A stretch of DNA of 64,000 nt, taken from Mesorhizobium sp. M2D.F.Ca.ET.226.01.1.1. Lineage in GTDB: Bacteria > Pseudomonadota > Alphaproteobacteria > Rhizobiales > Rhizobiaceae. The notes beneath the pieces were generated by a model that had not been told where the DNA came from, made no database searches, and saw only the letters and a program-made list of their open reading frames with translations. The stretch is taken from positions 62,001-126,000 of the forward strand of contig NZ_RZOY02000004.1 of assembly GCF_004022705.2 (NCBI RefSeq). The letters are read 5' to 3'. This document shows, in pieces, positions 51,928-60,925 of the stretch (its first letter is position 1; each line of letters begins with the position of its first letter). A program made the translations under genes and the position numbers.

Positions 51928-52848
51928 TCAAACGGCGATGGGACGGATGTCGGCATTCTCGAGGCAGTAGGGCGCATAACGGAAATCCCGGATTCCCACG
52001 ACCTCGCCGTTGCGCCAGTCCAGGAGCATGAAACCGCGCACCGCATTGTCCGCCTGCGGGTTGCGGATCAGGATCGCCGGACGTCCCTCGACAAAGCCGA
52101 GCGACAGCGCCCAGTCGACGGCGCGGTCGTAATTGCTGAAATAGGTAGAGGCCTGCTTCTTGCCGCTGAGCCGGGTGCGGTTGACCACCTCGAGTTCGAT
52201 GTCCTCGGCGATCAGCGCCCTGACGGCGTCGAAGTCACGGGCGTTGAAAAGATCGACATAGCGGCGCAGGCGACGCTCTTCTTCCGGGTCGAGCTTCGGC
52301 ATGGCGGCTTCGTCCGGCGCGGCCGCCAGCGCCTTCAGCTCGGCCCGGCCGCGATGCAGCGCCGCCTTGGTTGCCGCCAAGGTAGCACCGGTCACCTCGC
52401 AGGTCTCGGCGAGGCTGAGGCCGAGCACGTCGGTCAGGATCACGGCGGCGCGCTGCGCAAGGGTGAGCCGCATGAAGGTGCGCAGGCTTGTTGCCGCAGC
52501 AAGCCTTGCCTCGGCGCTGGCCGACAGGTCCTCTATTGCCGTCATGTCGGCCTCTATCGCTCGGGTGCGCTCGCGCTGGCGGCGACGCAGATGATCCTGC
52601 GCCGCGTTGTGGGCGATGCGAAACAGCCACTGCTCGGGGCGCTCGACCAATGCGCCGTCGCTATGCGCCGCAAGCGCCTTCACGATCGCCTCCTGAACGA
52701 TGTCCTCGCCCTCGATCGTCGAACCGGCCATGCGGGCGGCATAGCGATGCAGTTTGGGCCGCAGGTCGATGAGCATCGCGTCGAGCGCCGTGCGGTCATT
52801 TTTCGCTATGCCCATCGTTTCCATTCTCGCATCGGCGGGGTGGCTCAT
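51928..52848 (-). CDS. ECF sigma factor with SnoaL-like C-terminal domain
   Basis: Sigma factor of 306 residues. Region 2 (about 25-95, GEDIVQEAIVKALAAH and QWLFRIAHNAAQDHLRRRQ) and region 4 (about 130-185, AETCEVTGATLAATKAALHRGR) are present. A SnoaL/NTF2-like domain follows (about 205-300, RYVDLFNARDFDAVRALIAE; FMLLDWRNGEVVGIRDFRYA). Such fused sigmas (ECF41 and SigJ-like) are controlled by the tail domain rather than by a separate anti-sigma, and are commonly next to small redox or DUF genes. It lies 14 bp after a small ABM-like gene and is probably co-transcribed. Confidence 0.88.
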   Translation of the reverse strand: MSHPADARMETMGIAKNDRTALDAMLIDLRPKLHRYAARMAGSTIEGEDIVQEAIVKALAAHSDGALVERPEQWLFRIAHNAAQDHLRRRQRERTRAIEADMTAIEDLSASAEARLAAATSLRTFMRLTLAQRAAVILTDVLGLSLAETCEVTGATLAATKAALHRGRAELKALAAAPDEAAMPKLDPEEERRLRRYVDLFNARDFDAVRALIAEDIELEVVNRTRLSGKKQASTYFSNYDRAVDWALSLGFVEGRPAILIRNPQADNAVRGFMLLDWRNGEVVGIRDFRYAPYCLENADIRPIAV

Positions 52849-52862
52849 GGAGGCCGCACCTG

Positions 52863-53177
52863 TCAGGCCGGCAGGATTTCCTCTGTGCTGGCCAGCATAC
52901 GATAGTTGCCGACGATTTTTACCGGCGATCTGGTGAGAGGTGTGGAGCGACGTCCGGCGTGATCGGCGCTGAAGGCCTTGAAGGCGGTAAGCCCGGTAAG
53001 GCCGTCGCCGTCCTGGCTGACAAGATGGACGAACTCGCCATTCTCCAGTTCCAGAACGAGGTAGCGCACGGATTGCGGCTTCGTTTCGTCGAGCGCCTGG
53101 AACACCTTTTCAACCATCGTGCGGTTCTCGGCGATGCTTTCATCCTTCACGCCGTAGCGGATGAGATTGTAGGTCAT
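52863..53177 (-). CDS. Small dimeric alpha/beta-barrel-like protein
   Basis: Protein of 104 residues, not firmly recognised. It reads YNLIRYGVKDESIAENRTMV and RYLVLELENGEFVHLVSQDG, a strand-helix pattern like the antibiotic-biosynthesis-monooxygenase (ABM)-type ferredoxin-like fold. No signal peptide. ATG 53177 is preferred because GAAGGAG lies 6 bases upstream; the longer frames run through the palindromic region. Gene order small protein-sigma is typical of ECF41 loci. Confidence 0.65.
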   Translation of the reverse strand: MTYNLIRYGVKDESIAENRTMVEKVFQALDETKPQSVRYLVLELENGEFVHLVSQDGDGLTGLTAFKAFSADHAGRRSTPLTRSPVKIVGNYRMLASTEEILPA

Positions 53178-53225
53178 GGTCATCTCCTTCGATGGGTTGT
53201 GAAGAAAAGACGTTTCGTCTGGTCG

Positions 53226-53255
53226 AAAAGATTCTCGTCCGCCCGAGAATCTTTT
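53226..53255. promoter_or_regulatory. 12-bp perfect palindrome in divergent promoter region
   Basis: AAAAGATTCTCG/CGAGAATCTTTT (53226-53237 with 53244-53255), loop TCCGCC, ending in a T-run on both strands. It lies between the divergent small gene and glyoxalase gene, an unusual place for a terminator, so an operator or attenuator is also possible. Confidence 0.5.
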
Positions 53256-53322
53256 TGCCCGCTTCCGTCGTCTTTCATGCGTCGAGGCCGCATCGGCGGC
53301 CTCCGCGATGAGGAGAGACATC

Positions 53323-53688
53323 ATGCATATCCAGTTTGCCGAGCTGCCGGTATTCGATTAGGACCGCGCCAAGGCGTTCTACACCAACAATCTTGCCTGC
53401 CAGGTGATTGCCGACCAGCGGATGGCCGACAGCGGCTGGCGCTGGGTGGAATTGGCCCTTCCGCACGCGGTCACCAACCTGCATTTCATCAGCCGGGCGG
53501 ATGCCTCGCCGAGCGAGGATCCGGTGATGGTCCTGGTCGACGACAATGTCGAGGCAACGGTCGCATCCCTCAGGGCGAAGGGCGTCGAGATCGTCAGCGA
53601 GCCGCAGGAAGCGCCATGGCAGCCCGGCCGCATGATCGCCGAGTTCCACGACAGCGAAGGCAACCGCATGATGCTGGCAAGCCGGTAG
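53323..53688 (+). pseudogene. Glyoxalase/VOC-fold gene with in-frame amber stop
   Basis: A frame of 121 residues reads like a VOC metalloenzyme: MHIQFAELPVFD, then TAG at 53359-53361, then DRAKAFYTNNLACQVIADQ. It continues with WRWVELALPHAVTNLHFI and ends with VSEPQEAPWQPGRMIAEFHD. Everything after codon 13 is intact and in frame, so a single CAG to TAG change is the simple explanation. GAGGAGAG precedes the ATG. Translation could restart at ATG 53422, but that would lack the first beta strand. It is divergent from the sigma-factor operon. Confidence 0.8.
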
Positions 53689-53716
53689 TGCAGTGGCCTG
53701 GTCGCCTGATTGCCGG

Positions 53717-55372
53717 TCAGGCGACCGCCTTTGCCGCCGCCCTTCCGGCGCTGCGGCCTGAAAAGATGCAGCCGCCCAGAAAAGTGCCTTCGAGCGCCGC
53801 ATAGCCATGCACTCCGCCGCCGCCGAAGCCGGCGACTTCGCCCACGGCGTATAGTCCTGGCACCGGCTGTCCGGCGGCGTCGAGAACCCGGCTGTCGAGA
53901 TCGGTCTCAAGCCCGCCCAGCGTCTTGCGGGTGAGCACGTTGAGGCGCACCGCGATTAGCGGGCCGTTCGCCGGATCGAGCATCTTGTGCGGCTTTGCCG
54001 TGCGGATCAGCCTGTCGCCGAGATAGGTGCGCGCGCCACGCAGCGCCGTGATCTGCGCATCCTTGGAGAACGGATTGTCGAGCTGCATGTCGCGGGCGCG
54101 GATCTCGCGCTCGACCTGGGCGACGTCCAGCAGCGGCTCGCCACCGGCCAGCGCATTCATGCGCGCCACCAGCTTCGAAAGATCGGCCTCGACGATAAAG
54201 TCCTCGCCCTTTTCCATGAAGGCTTTCACCGGGCCGGGAATGCCCGACGTCGCGCGGCCCAGCACCTGCCGCCAGCTTTTGCCGGTGAGGTCGGGGTTCT
54301 GCTCCGAGCCCGACAGCGCGAACTCCTTCTGGATGATCTTCTTGGTCAAGATGAACCAGGAATAGTCGAAGCCGGTGCTCATGATGTGGTTGAGCGTGGC
54401 GAGCGTATCGAAGCCCGGATAGAGCGGCACCGGCAGCCTTTTGCCCCGCGCATCGAGCCAGAGCGAGGAGGGGCCGGGCAGGATGCGGATTGCATGCTCG
54501 GTCCAGATCGGCGCCCAGTTCTTGATCCCCTCGACATAATGCCACATGCGGTCGCGGTTGATGACCCTGCCCCCGGCGGCTTCGGTGATCGCCAGCATGC
54601 GCCCGTCGACATGGTCGGGCACGCCGGTGATCATCCGCTTCGGCGGCGCGCCCAGGCGATCAGGCCAGTTCTTGCGCACCAGCTCATGATTGGCGCCGAT
54701 GCCGCCGGACGCAACGATTACTGCCTGCGCGCTAAGCGCGAACTCGCCAGCCACGTTGCGCGTGCTCTTGCGGCCGCGCTCGACGCTGCTCGGCTCGAGT
54801 ACGTCGCCGCGCACCCCGGTCACCGTCTTGCGGGTGCGGATGATCTCGTTGACCCGATGACGAAACCTGAACTGCACGATCCCGCGCTTTTGCGCCTCGC
54901 GCACGCGCATCACAAAGGGTTCGAGCACGCCGGGCCCGGTGCCCCAGGTGACGTGGAAGCGCGGCACCGAATTGCCGTGGCCGACGGCATTGCCGCCGCC
55001 GCGTTCTGCCCAGCCGACGACGGGGAAGAATTTCAGCCCGCGTTCCATCAGCCAGGAGCGCTTCTCGCCGGCGGCGAAGCCGACATAGGCCTCCGCCCAT
55101 TTGCGCGGCCAGAAATCCTCTGGACGGTCGAAGGCGGCGGTGCCCATCCAGTCCTCGAGCGCGAGATCGTGCGAATCGCGGATGCGCATGCGCCGCTGCT
55201 CAGGCGAATCGACCAGGAAAAGCCCGCCGAACGACCAGAAGGCCTGGCCGCCCAGCGACTGCTCCGGCTCCTGGTCGACGATGATGATTTTCTTGCCGGC
55301 CTCCGCCAGTTCGGCAGCGGCGACGAGGCCCGCCAGCCCGGCGCCGACAATGATCACGTCCGCGTCAGCCAT
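53717..55372 (-). CDS. FAD-binding dehydrogenase (flavocytochrome/KstD-like)
   Basis: Flavoprotein of 551 residues. An N-terminal FAD motif VIIVGAGLAGLVAAAELAEA, then QSLGGQAFWSFGGLF, internal GGIGANHELVRKNW and a C-terminal GEVAGFGGGGVHGYAALEG. These match the 3-ketosteroid dehydrogenase/fumarate reductase-like FAD family often annotated as a dehydrogenase of unknown substrate. No cytochrome domain. It is a minus-strand gene after a Gfo/Idh/MocA gene, separated by a repeat. Confidence 0.87.
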   Translation of the reverse strand: MADADVIIVGAGLAGLVAAAELAEAGKKIIIVDQEPEQSLGGQAFWSFGGLFLVDSPEQRRMRIRDSHDLALEDWMGTAAFDRPEDFWPRKWAEAYVGFAAGEKRSWLMERGLKFFPVVGWAERGGGNAVGHGNSVPRFHVTWGTGPGVLEPFVMRVREAQKRGIVQFRFRHRVNEIIRTRKTVTGVRGDVLEPSSVERGRKSTRNVAGEFALSAQAVIVASGGIGANHELVRKNWPDRLGAPPKRMITGVPDHVDGRMLAITEAAGGRVINRDRMWHYVEGIKNWAPIWTEHAIRILPGPSSLWLDARGKRLPVPLYPGFDTLATLNHIMSTGFDYSWFILTKKIIQKEFALSGSEQNPDLTGKSWRQVLGRATSGIPGPVKAFMEKGEDFIVEADLSKLVARMNALAGGEPLLDVAQVEREIRARDMQLDNPFSKDAQITALRGARTYLGDRLIRTAKPHKMLDPANGPLIAVRLNVLTRKTLGGLETDLDSRVLDAAGQPVPGLYAVGEVAGFGGGGVHGYAALEGTFLGGCIFSGRSAGRAAAKAVA

Positions 55373-55413
55373 TTTTCCTCCCAGAATGAGCCGGCAAACT
55401 TATTGCGAAGCCT

Positions 55414-55461
55414 ACGCAATTCCAGGAAAACTGTGACGCGGTTTTCCGTCCGGAATTGCGT
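55414..55461. repeat. RIME-like palindrome, copy B
   Basis: Arms ACGCAATTCC (55414-55423) and GGAATTGCGT (55452-55461), with inner GGAAAA and TTTTCC. It is nearly identical to the hairpin inside 2304-2417, about 53 kb away. It lies in the 103-bp gap between two minus-strand genes. Confidence 0.7.
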
Positions 55462-55475
55462 AAAAGCAAAAATCT

Positions 55476-56462
55476 TTAGACCGTCTCCCAGCCGTCCTTC
55501 TCGCCGGCGCGGAAGATGGCGTCGATGACCTTCTGGTTGAGCACCGATTCCTCCAGCGTGAAGACGCGCTCCTTGCTGCCCTGGGCGGCGCGCACGAAGG
55601 CCTCGCATTCCAGCCGGTACTGCTGCGTGCCGGGGAAGCGGAACACCTGCGCCTCGGTGTGGTTCTGGTTGTGCAGCTCGATGCGGTGGTGCTCGTAGAG
55701 CCCGGCATTGAACGGGCCGAAGACTTCGATGAACCCTTTTTCGCCGTGGAACACCATCACCTGGCGCGCCGCCATCTGCGTCGACAGATAGAAGGACAGC
55801 TCGAAGTCGCCGAAATCGGCGCGGATCGAGGAATAGATGTCGGTGCCGAAGGTCTTGTCGCGCTCGATCGTCGCCTGCACGCGGATCGGTTCCCTGCCGG
55901 TCGAAAACCGCGTCGACACTGTCGGATAGACGCCGATGTCGGGCAGCGCGCCGCCGCCGAGATCGAGCTGGTTGCGCATGTTCTTTGGGTCGACATTGTA
56001 ATAGGAGAACGCGCCCTGCACATGCCGCAGCCGGCCGATGGCGCCGGCGGCGATGAGGTCGCGCACCTTGATCCATTGCGGGTGGTAGGTGACCATGAAG
56101 GCCTCGCAGACCAGCACCTTCTTCTCGTCGCGCAGCTTGATCAGCGGCGGGATGTCCTTGGCGTCGAGCGCGAGAGGCTTTTCCACCAGCACATGTTTTC
56201 CGGCTTCGATCGCCTTCGCCGTCCATTCGACATGCTGCGAGGTGGGCAGCGGGATGTAGACGCCGTCGACGTCCGGGGAGGCAAGCAGTTCCTCATAGGA
56301 GCCGAAAGCATGGCGGGCGCCGAAACGCTCGCCCAGGGCCTTGGCCTTCGAGAGGTCACGGCTGGCGATCGCCGACAGCACGCCGTTTTCCGAATCCACG
56401 ATTGCCGGCAAAAGCTGCTCGCGGCCGATCTTCGCCGTCGACAGAACACCCCATCGGAACAT
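55476..56462 (-). CDS. Gfo/Idh/MocA-family oxidoreductase
   Basis: NAD(P)-dependent sugar-type oxidoreductase of 328 residues. N-terminal Rossmann fold [19 protein letters not shown], the EKP motif in [16 protein letters not shown] with its catalytic-type lysine, and a C-terminal beta-sheet domain with [15 protein letters not shown] and [22 protein letters not shown] 56462 follows an in-frame GTG. The family dehydrogenates polyols and sugars such as inositol; the substrate here is open. Confidence 0.9.
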   Translation of the reverse strand: MFRWGVLSTAKIGREQLLPAIVDSENGVLSAIASRDLSKAKALGERFGARHAFGSYEELLASPDVDGVYIPLPTSQHVEWTAKAIEAGKHVLVEKPLALDAKDIPPLIKLRDEKKVLVCEAFMVTYHPQWIKVRDLIAAGAIGRLRHVQGAFSYYNVDPKNMRNQLDLGGGALPDIGVYPTVSTRFSTGREPIRVQATIERDKTFGTDIYSSIRADFGDFELSFYLSTQMAARQVMVFHGEKGFIEVFGPFNAGLYEHHRIELHNQNHTEAQVFRFPGTQQYRLECEAFVRAAQGSKERVFTLEESVLNQKVIDAIFRAGEKDGWETV

Positions 56463-56575
56463 CACGCTTCTCCATGTCGGTTACATCATGGAGGTGTGCC
56501 CCAATTCCGGAGAAAAGCCAATCGCAGAGGCTCCGTGCAGCTTAGCGCATGCATTGTCCAATGCAGCGCTGGTCG

Positions 56576-56738
56576 ACCCCCACTCCGTCTCGGCTTCGCC
56601 GAGTCACCTCTCCCCCGATCGACGGGGTAGAGGAAAGACACCAAGCTTTTTGCCGTCGACGCCTGTGCGGCAACGCTCCCGTCCTTTCCCTCCGGAGGGG
56701 GGAAAGGTGGCGCTGCGAAGCAGCGACGGATTGGGGGA
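56576..56738. repeat. REP-like inverted repeat
   Basis: Ends read ACCCCCACTCCGTC with CGGCTTCGCCGAG on the left, and a GGTGGCGCTGCGAAGCAGCGACGG and TTGGGGG end on the right, partly complementary. Inner parts hold CTCCCCCG and CCTCCGGAGGGGGG stems. This type is frequent in Mesorhizobium intergenic DNA. It fills most of the 369-bp gap 56463-56831 between two genes on the minus strand; nothing else is seen there. Confidence 0.6.
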
Positions 56739-56831
56739 ACCACGTGGCAATCAAACCTCGGCCCGATCGGTCAGTTACAGAACATGAGTTCGTTGCGCAG
56801 CCCGGCTTTGCCGGGGGCGAGGAAATGGCGC

Positions 56832-57407
56832 TCAGCCCCTTCTCCCCGTCAGCGTCATGTCGAAATCGACGACATTGGAGTAGAGCGGCGTGCCGACATC
56901 CATGCCGTAGCGCGACCGCAGCACCTTGCCGGTGACGTGGAATTTGATCGTGCCGGATTTAAGCCCCCCGAGCTCGGCGGTGAACTTTTCCGGGAACGTC
57001 TTGCCGCGCGCGGTCAGCCGGCCGGTCACAACCGCCGTCGTGTCGCCGGTGCGGGTGATGCTGGTCGAGCGGAACTGGATCTCTGGATTGTTGGCGGCGT
57101 CGAACACCGCGTCGGAGCGGAGGAAGGCGTCGATGCGGCCCTGCCCGGTGCCGACGCTCTCGGGATAGATGGTGAGGTCGACCTTGGAGCGGCCGACATC
57201 GCTATTGTCGATGCGGATCGTGCCCTTGAAGCGGCCGAAGGCGCCGTCGAAGCCGCCGCCGCCGGCTTTGCCGATGGTGAAGCGGATCGACGAGCCCGAA
57301 GGGCTGATCGTGTAGCTGCCGGCGGCGTCGCTGAGGGCAACCGCCGCGTATACTGGCATGGCAAGGCAAGCGGCAAAAGCCGCCACTCCGAGGATGCGCG
57401 CGTTCAT
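56832..57407 (-). CDS. YceI-family periplasmic protein
   Basis: Exported lipocalin-like protein of 191 residues that binds isoprenoid-type lipids or quinones. Signal peptide 1-25 (NARILGVAAFAACLAMPVYA). The fold reads GSYTISPSGSSIRFTIGKAG, FKGTIRIDNSDVGRSKVDLT and VTGRLTARGKTFPEKFTAEL. ATG 57407 has AAGGA 9 bases upstream. It lies after the cytochrome b561 gene (57477), the same pairing as yceJ-yceI in E. coli. Confidence 0.92.
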   Translation of the reverse strand: MNARILGVAAFAACLAMPVYAAVALSDAAGSYTISPSGSSIRFTIGKAGGGGFDGAFGRFKGTIRIDNSDVGRSKVDLTIYPESVGTGQGRIDAFLRSDAVFDAANNPEIQFRSTSITRTGDTTAVVTGRLTARGKTFPEKFTAELGGLKSGTIKFHVTGKVLRSRYGMDVGTPLYSNVVDFDMTLTGRRG

Positions 57408-57476
57408 GGGGATGGTCCTTTTCGTGAGACAGCGCATTGCTGTCATCTCGCCCCGTCAACGAATGACCGGCCCGCT

Positions 57477-58049
57477 CTATTCCCCGCTTGACGAAGGTGT
57501 GATGATGCGCGTGAGCACAGCATCGCGCAACAGGAAATGATGGCGTAAAGCAGCCGCGATGTGCAGCGCTACCAGCGCGATGCCGGCATAGGCGAGATAC
57601 CAATGCGCGGACGTCCAAAAGCTCTCCGAGGCGTCTGACTCGGTCAGCGGCAAATTGGGCATCACGAACAGGTTGAACGGCATGGTCGGGATTTCCAGCG
57701 TCGAGACCGAGACCAGCGCCCAGCCGGAGAGCGGCAGCGCGACCTGGAACGCATAGAGCGCGAAATGCGCCAGCGGCGCGGTTCTGCGCTCCAATGTCCC
57801 GACCGAAGCCGGCAAGGCCGGCGCCGCGTTGCCGAGCCGCCAGGCGATGCGCAGGATGATCAGGCCGAGCAGCAGGAACCCGAAGGATTTGTGCAGCTGA
57901 ATCAGTTCGAAGGACGTCCGTTGGCTTTCGATCCGCACCATAACGTAGCCGAGGACGAATTGGCCGATGAAGATGATGCCGATCAGCCAGTGGAGGACGA
58001 TCATCGCCCAGCCATAGCGGGTAGGGGTGTTCGTGATGGATGTCTGCAT
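57477..58049 (-). CDS. Cytochrome b561 (YceJ-like)
   Basis: Four-helix di-haem membrane protein of 190 residues. Helices contain paired histidines: IVLHWLIGIIFIGQFVLGY, ELIQLHKSFGFLLLGLIIL, PLAHFALYAFQVALPLSGW and HIAAALRHHFLLRDAVL. Haem ligands H are in the first, second and fourth segments. It moves electrons in the membrane, likely for the YceI-type partner just downstream. ATG 58049 is chosen for its normal N-terminus; the upstream frame runs into repeat DNA. Confidence 0.88.
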   Translation of the reverse strand: MQTSITNTPTRYGWAMIVLHWLIGIIFIGQFVLGYVMVRIESQRTSFELIQLHKSFGFLLLGLIILRIAWRLGNAAPALPASVGTLERRTAPLAHFALYAFQVALPLSGWALVSVSTLEIPTMPFNLFVMPNLPLTESDASESFWTSAHWYLAYAGIALVALHIAAALRHHFLLRDAVLTRIITPSSSGE

Positions 58050-58092
58050 GGTGAGAAGAACGTCGCTGGGATGGGCTTTCTTCCGAGGCCTT

Positions 58093-58224
58093 ACCCTCCC
58101 CCTGTGGGGGGGTCGATCCGCATAGCGAATCGGAGTGGGGGCTCGTAGGGCGCTACGCCCCCCGGCTCGCAATCTCCGCTTCGCTACGCTTGCAAGCCGA
58201 CCCTCCCCACAAGGGGAAGGGTGG
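58093..58224. repeat. REP-like repeat with G/C-run hairpins
   Basis: CCCTCCCCCTGTGGGGGGG at the left and CCCTCCCCACAAGGGGAAGG at the right flank a middle part with AGGGCGCTACGCCCCC and CTCCGCTTCGCTACGCTTGC stems. Different from the repeat at 56576 but of the same Mesorhizobium intergenic style. It lies between convergent-to-divergent genes upstream of cytochrome b561 and at the 3' end of the LysR gene. Confidence 0.55.
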
Positions 58225-58226
58225 GT

Positions 58227-59117
58227 TCACCCGCTCACCTTGAAGAAATCCACGAACGCCCTGAGCGCCGGCCGCATCTGCCGGCGGCTGGGATAATAGA
58301 CGAAGAAACCCTCGAAGGACGGGCACCAGTCCTCCAGCACGCGGATCAGCCTGCCGTCGGCGAGCGGCGCCCGGACATAGGGCTCGAAGACGAAGGCAAG
58401 CCCGGCGCCGTCGACCGCCGCCTGGGCAATCAGATGGTCCTCGTCGAGGATCAGCGGCCCCTGCGCCGCGATCTCGATCTCCTCGCCGTCCTTCTCGAAT
58501 TCCCAGCGGTAGAGGATGCCGCTGGAAAAGCGGAACCGGATGCAGCGATGCTCGGCGAGGTCACGCGGATGGCGCGGTTTCGGCATGGAGGCGAAATAGG
58601 ACGGCGCGGCGACCACCGCGCCGCGGAGGTCGGGCCCGATGCGCACCGCGATCATGTCGCGCTGCAGGCTTTCGCCGAGCCGCACGCCGGCATCGAAGCC
58701 GCCTTCGACCACATCGGTGAAGCGATCCTCGATGACGATCTCCAGCACGATATCGGGATAGGCCGCGGCAAAGGCGCCGAGCCTGGGCGTGAGCGTCAGG
58801 TGGGCTGCCGTGCGCGGCACGGTCAACCGCAGATTGCCCGCCGGCCGGTCGCGCGCCTCGACCGCTGTCTCCAGCGCCAGGTCGATCTCGGACAGCGCCG
58901 GCCGCAGCCGTTCGAGCAGTTGCGCGCCTTCTTCGGTCGGCCCGACGCTGCGCGTGCTGCGCGCCAAGAGCCGCACGCCGAGCCGCGCTTCCAGGCTCGA
59001 CACCGCGTGACTCACGGCCGAGGGCGCGATGCCGAGCTCGCGCGCGGCGCCGCGAAAGCTGGCGCATTGGGCGACCGTGGCAAGCACGGCGAGCTGCGAG
59101 AGGTTGGTGCGGTTCAT
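58227..59117 (-). CDS. LysR-family regulator
   Basis: Regulator of 296 residues with an N-terminal helix-turn-helix (SQLAVLATVAQCASFRGAA; RELGIAPSAVSHAVSSLEAR) and a C-terminal LysR substrate domain of the small-family type (CIRFRFSSGILYRWEFEKDG). It is divergent from an aldo/keto reductase gene at 59214, which it probably controls, as LysR regulators commonly do. ATG 59117 is family-typical; the longer open frame upstream runs antisense through the neighbour and is rejected. Confidence 0.9.
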   Translation of the reverse strand: MNRTNLSQLAVLATVAQCASFRGAARELGIAPSAVSHAVSSLEARLGVRLLARSTRSVGPTEEGAQLLERLRPALSEIDLALETAVEARDRPAGNLRLTVPRTAAHLTLTPRLGAFAAAYPDIVLEIVIEDRFTDVVEGGFDAGVRLGESLQRDMIAVRIGPDLRGAVVAAPSYFASMPKPRHPRDLAEHRCIRFRFSSGILYRWEFEKDGEEIEIAAQGPLILDEDHLIAQAAVDGAGLAFVFEPYVRAPLADGRLIRVLEDWCPSFEGFFVYYPSRRQMRPALRAFVDFFKVSG

Positions 59118-59213
59118 TGATCTATATTCTAGAACAAGCCGTGCAAAAGAGCCATGATTATCGAACGGATTGCAAGGCCTTATCTCCTGCCCATCGCAAC
59201 AAGGAGATGCGCC

Positions 59214-60209
<996 letters not shown>

Positions 60210-60214
60210 GTGGA

Positions 60215-60239
60215 AAGGGGCGCTTCGGCGCCTCTTTTG
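60215..60239 (+). terminator. Intrinsic terminator with UUCG loop
   Basis: Stem GGGGCGC/GCGCCTC around TTCG, flanked by AAA and followed by TTTTG. It ends the aldo/keto reductase transcript 6 bp after its stop codon. The stem has one G-T pair. Confidence 0.85.
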
Positions 60240-60283
60240 TTGAAAGGCCGGCGCCTCGCGCCGACTTATTTTATTCTGCGCCC

Positions 60284-60886
60284 TTACCAAGGCAGCACGC
60301 TAATCTCAGGCCAACACTCCCGCGCCCTTCTCCCCTTCGCCTCATGCGTCCGCTGATTATCCAGCGCCCTGTTCGGCGTGATGCGAAACGAAAAGACGTC
60401 ATCGAGTCCGAACGGCGCCACCAACTCCAACGCCCCGTCAGCACCGAACCGCACCCCAACCGCATGCGTCTTCGACGCAAAATAGCTGACGGATTCGCTC
60501 GAACTCGCATATCTCGGACATTCCTGCCCGAACTTCTGCGGATACCACAGATGCACCCGCGCCTGGTTACGCACCTCGACCGGCAACGGCAGCCCCTCGA
60601 AATGCGTCGATGCCCGGCGGATCACCGCATCTTCGGCCTCGTAGGAAAGGTCGGAATCGTCGAAATAGAACAGGTCGACATCCTTGATGCCGTAACCCGG
60701 CGGCTTGCAGGTCAGATGGTTCCAGACGCTGTTGTAGAGCGCGCCCGAAACCACCAGCCAGTCCGGCAGTGCAAGCGCCCGCACCCGCGCCAGCGTTTCG
60801 CCAAGCAGCGGATCAGCCGCGACGATGGCAAGGAACGCCGCGCGCTGATCTTCGAAGGGCAGACCGGAATAGCGGAGATGGCTCAT
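60284..60886 (-). CDS. Nucleotidyltransferase-like protein (DUF925/NTP_transf_6)
   Basis: Protein of 200 residues. WLVVSGALYNSVWNHLTCK and YGIKDVDLFYFDDSDLSYEA carry a DxD-like pair in a nucleotidyltransferase-style fold; EVRNQARVHLWYPQKFG and FAFRIT-type endings complete the NTP_transf_6 family. Function in bacteria is unknown. It is the last gene of the minus-strand pheS-gfa-pheT group, 39 bp after pheT, and may be co-transcribed. Confidence 0.83.
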   Translation of the reverse strand: MSHLRYSGLPFEDQRAAFLAIVAADPLLGETLARVRALALPDWLVVSGALYNSVWNHLTCKPPGYGIKDVDLFYFDDSDLSYEAEDAVIRRASTHFEGLPLPVEVRNQARVHLWYPQKFGQECPRYASSSESVSYFASKTHAVGVRFGADGALELVAPFGLDDVFSFRITPNRALDNQRTHEAKGRRARECWPEISVLPW

Positions 60887-60925
60887 CGCCCTTTGGAGGA
60901 CGATTCGCCGCCTGCCGGCAATGCA

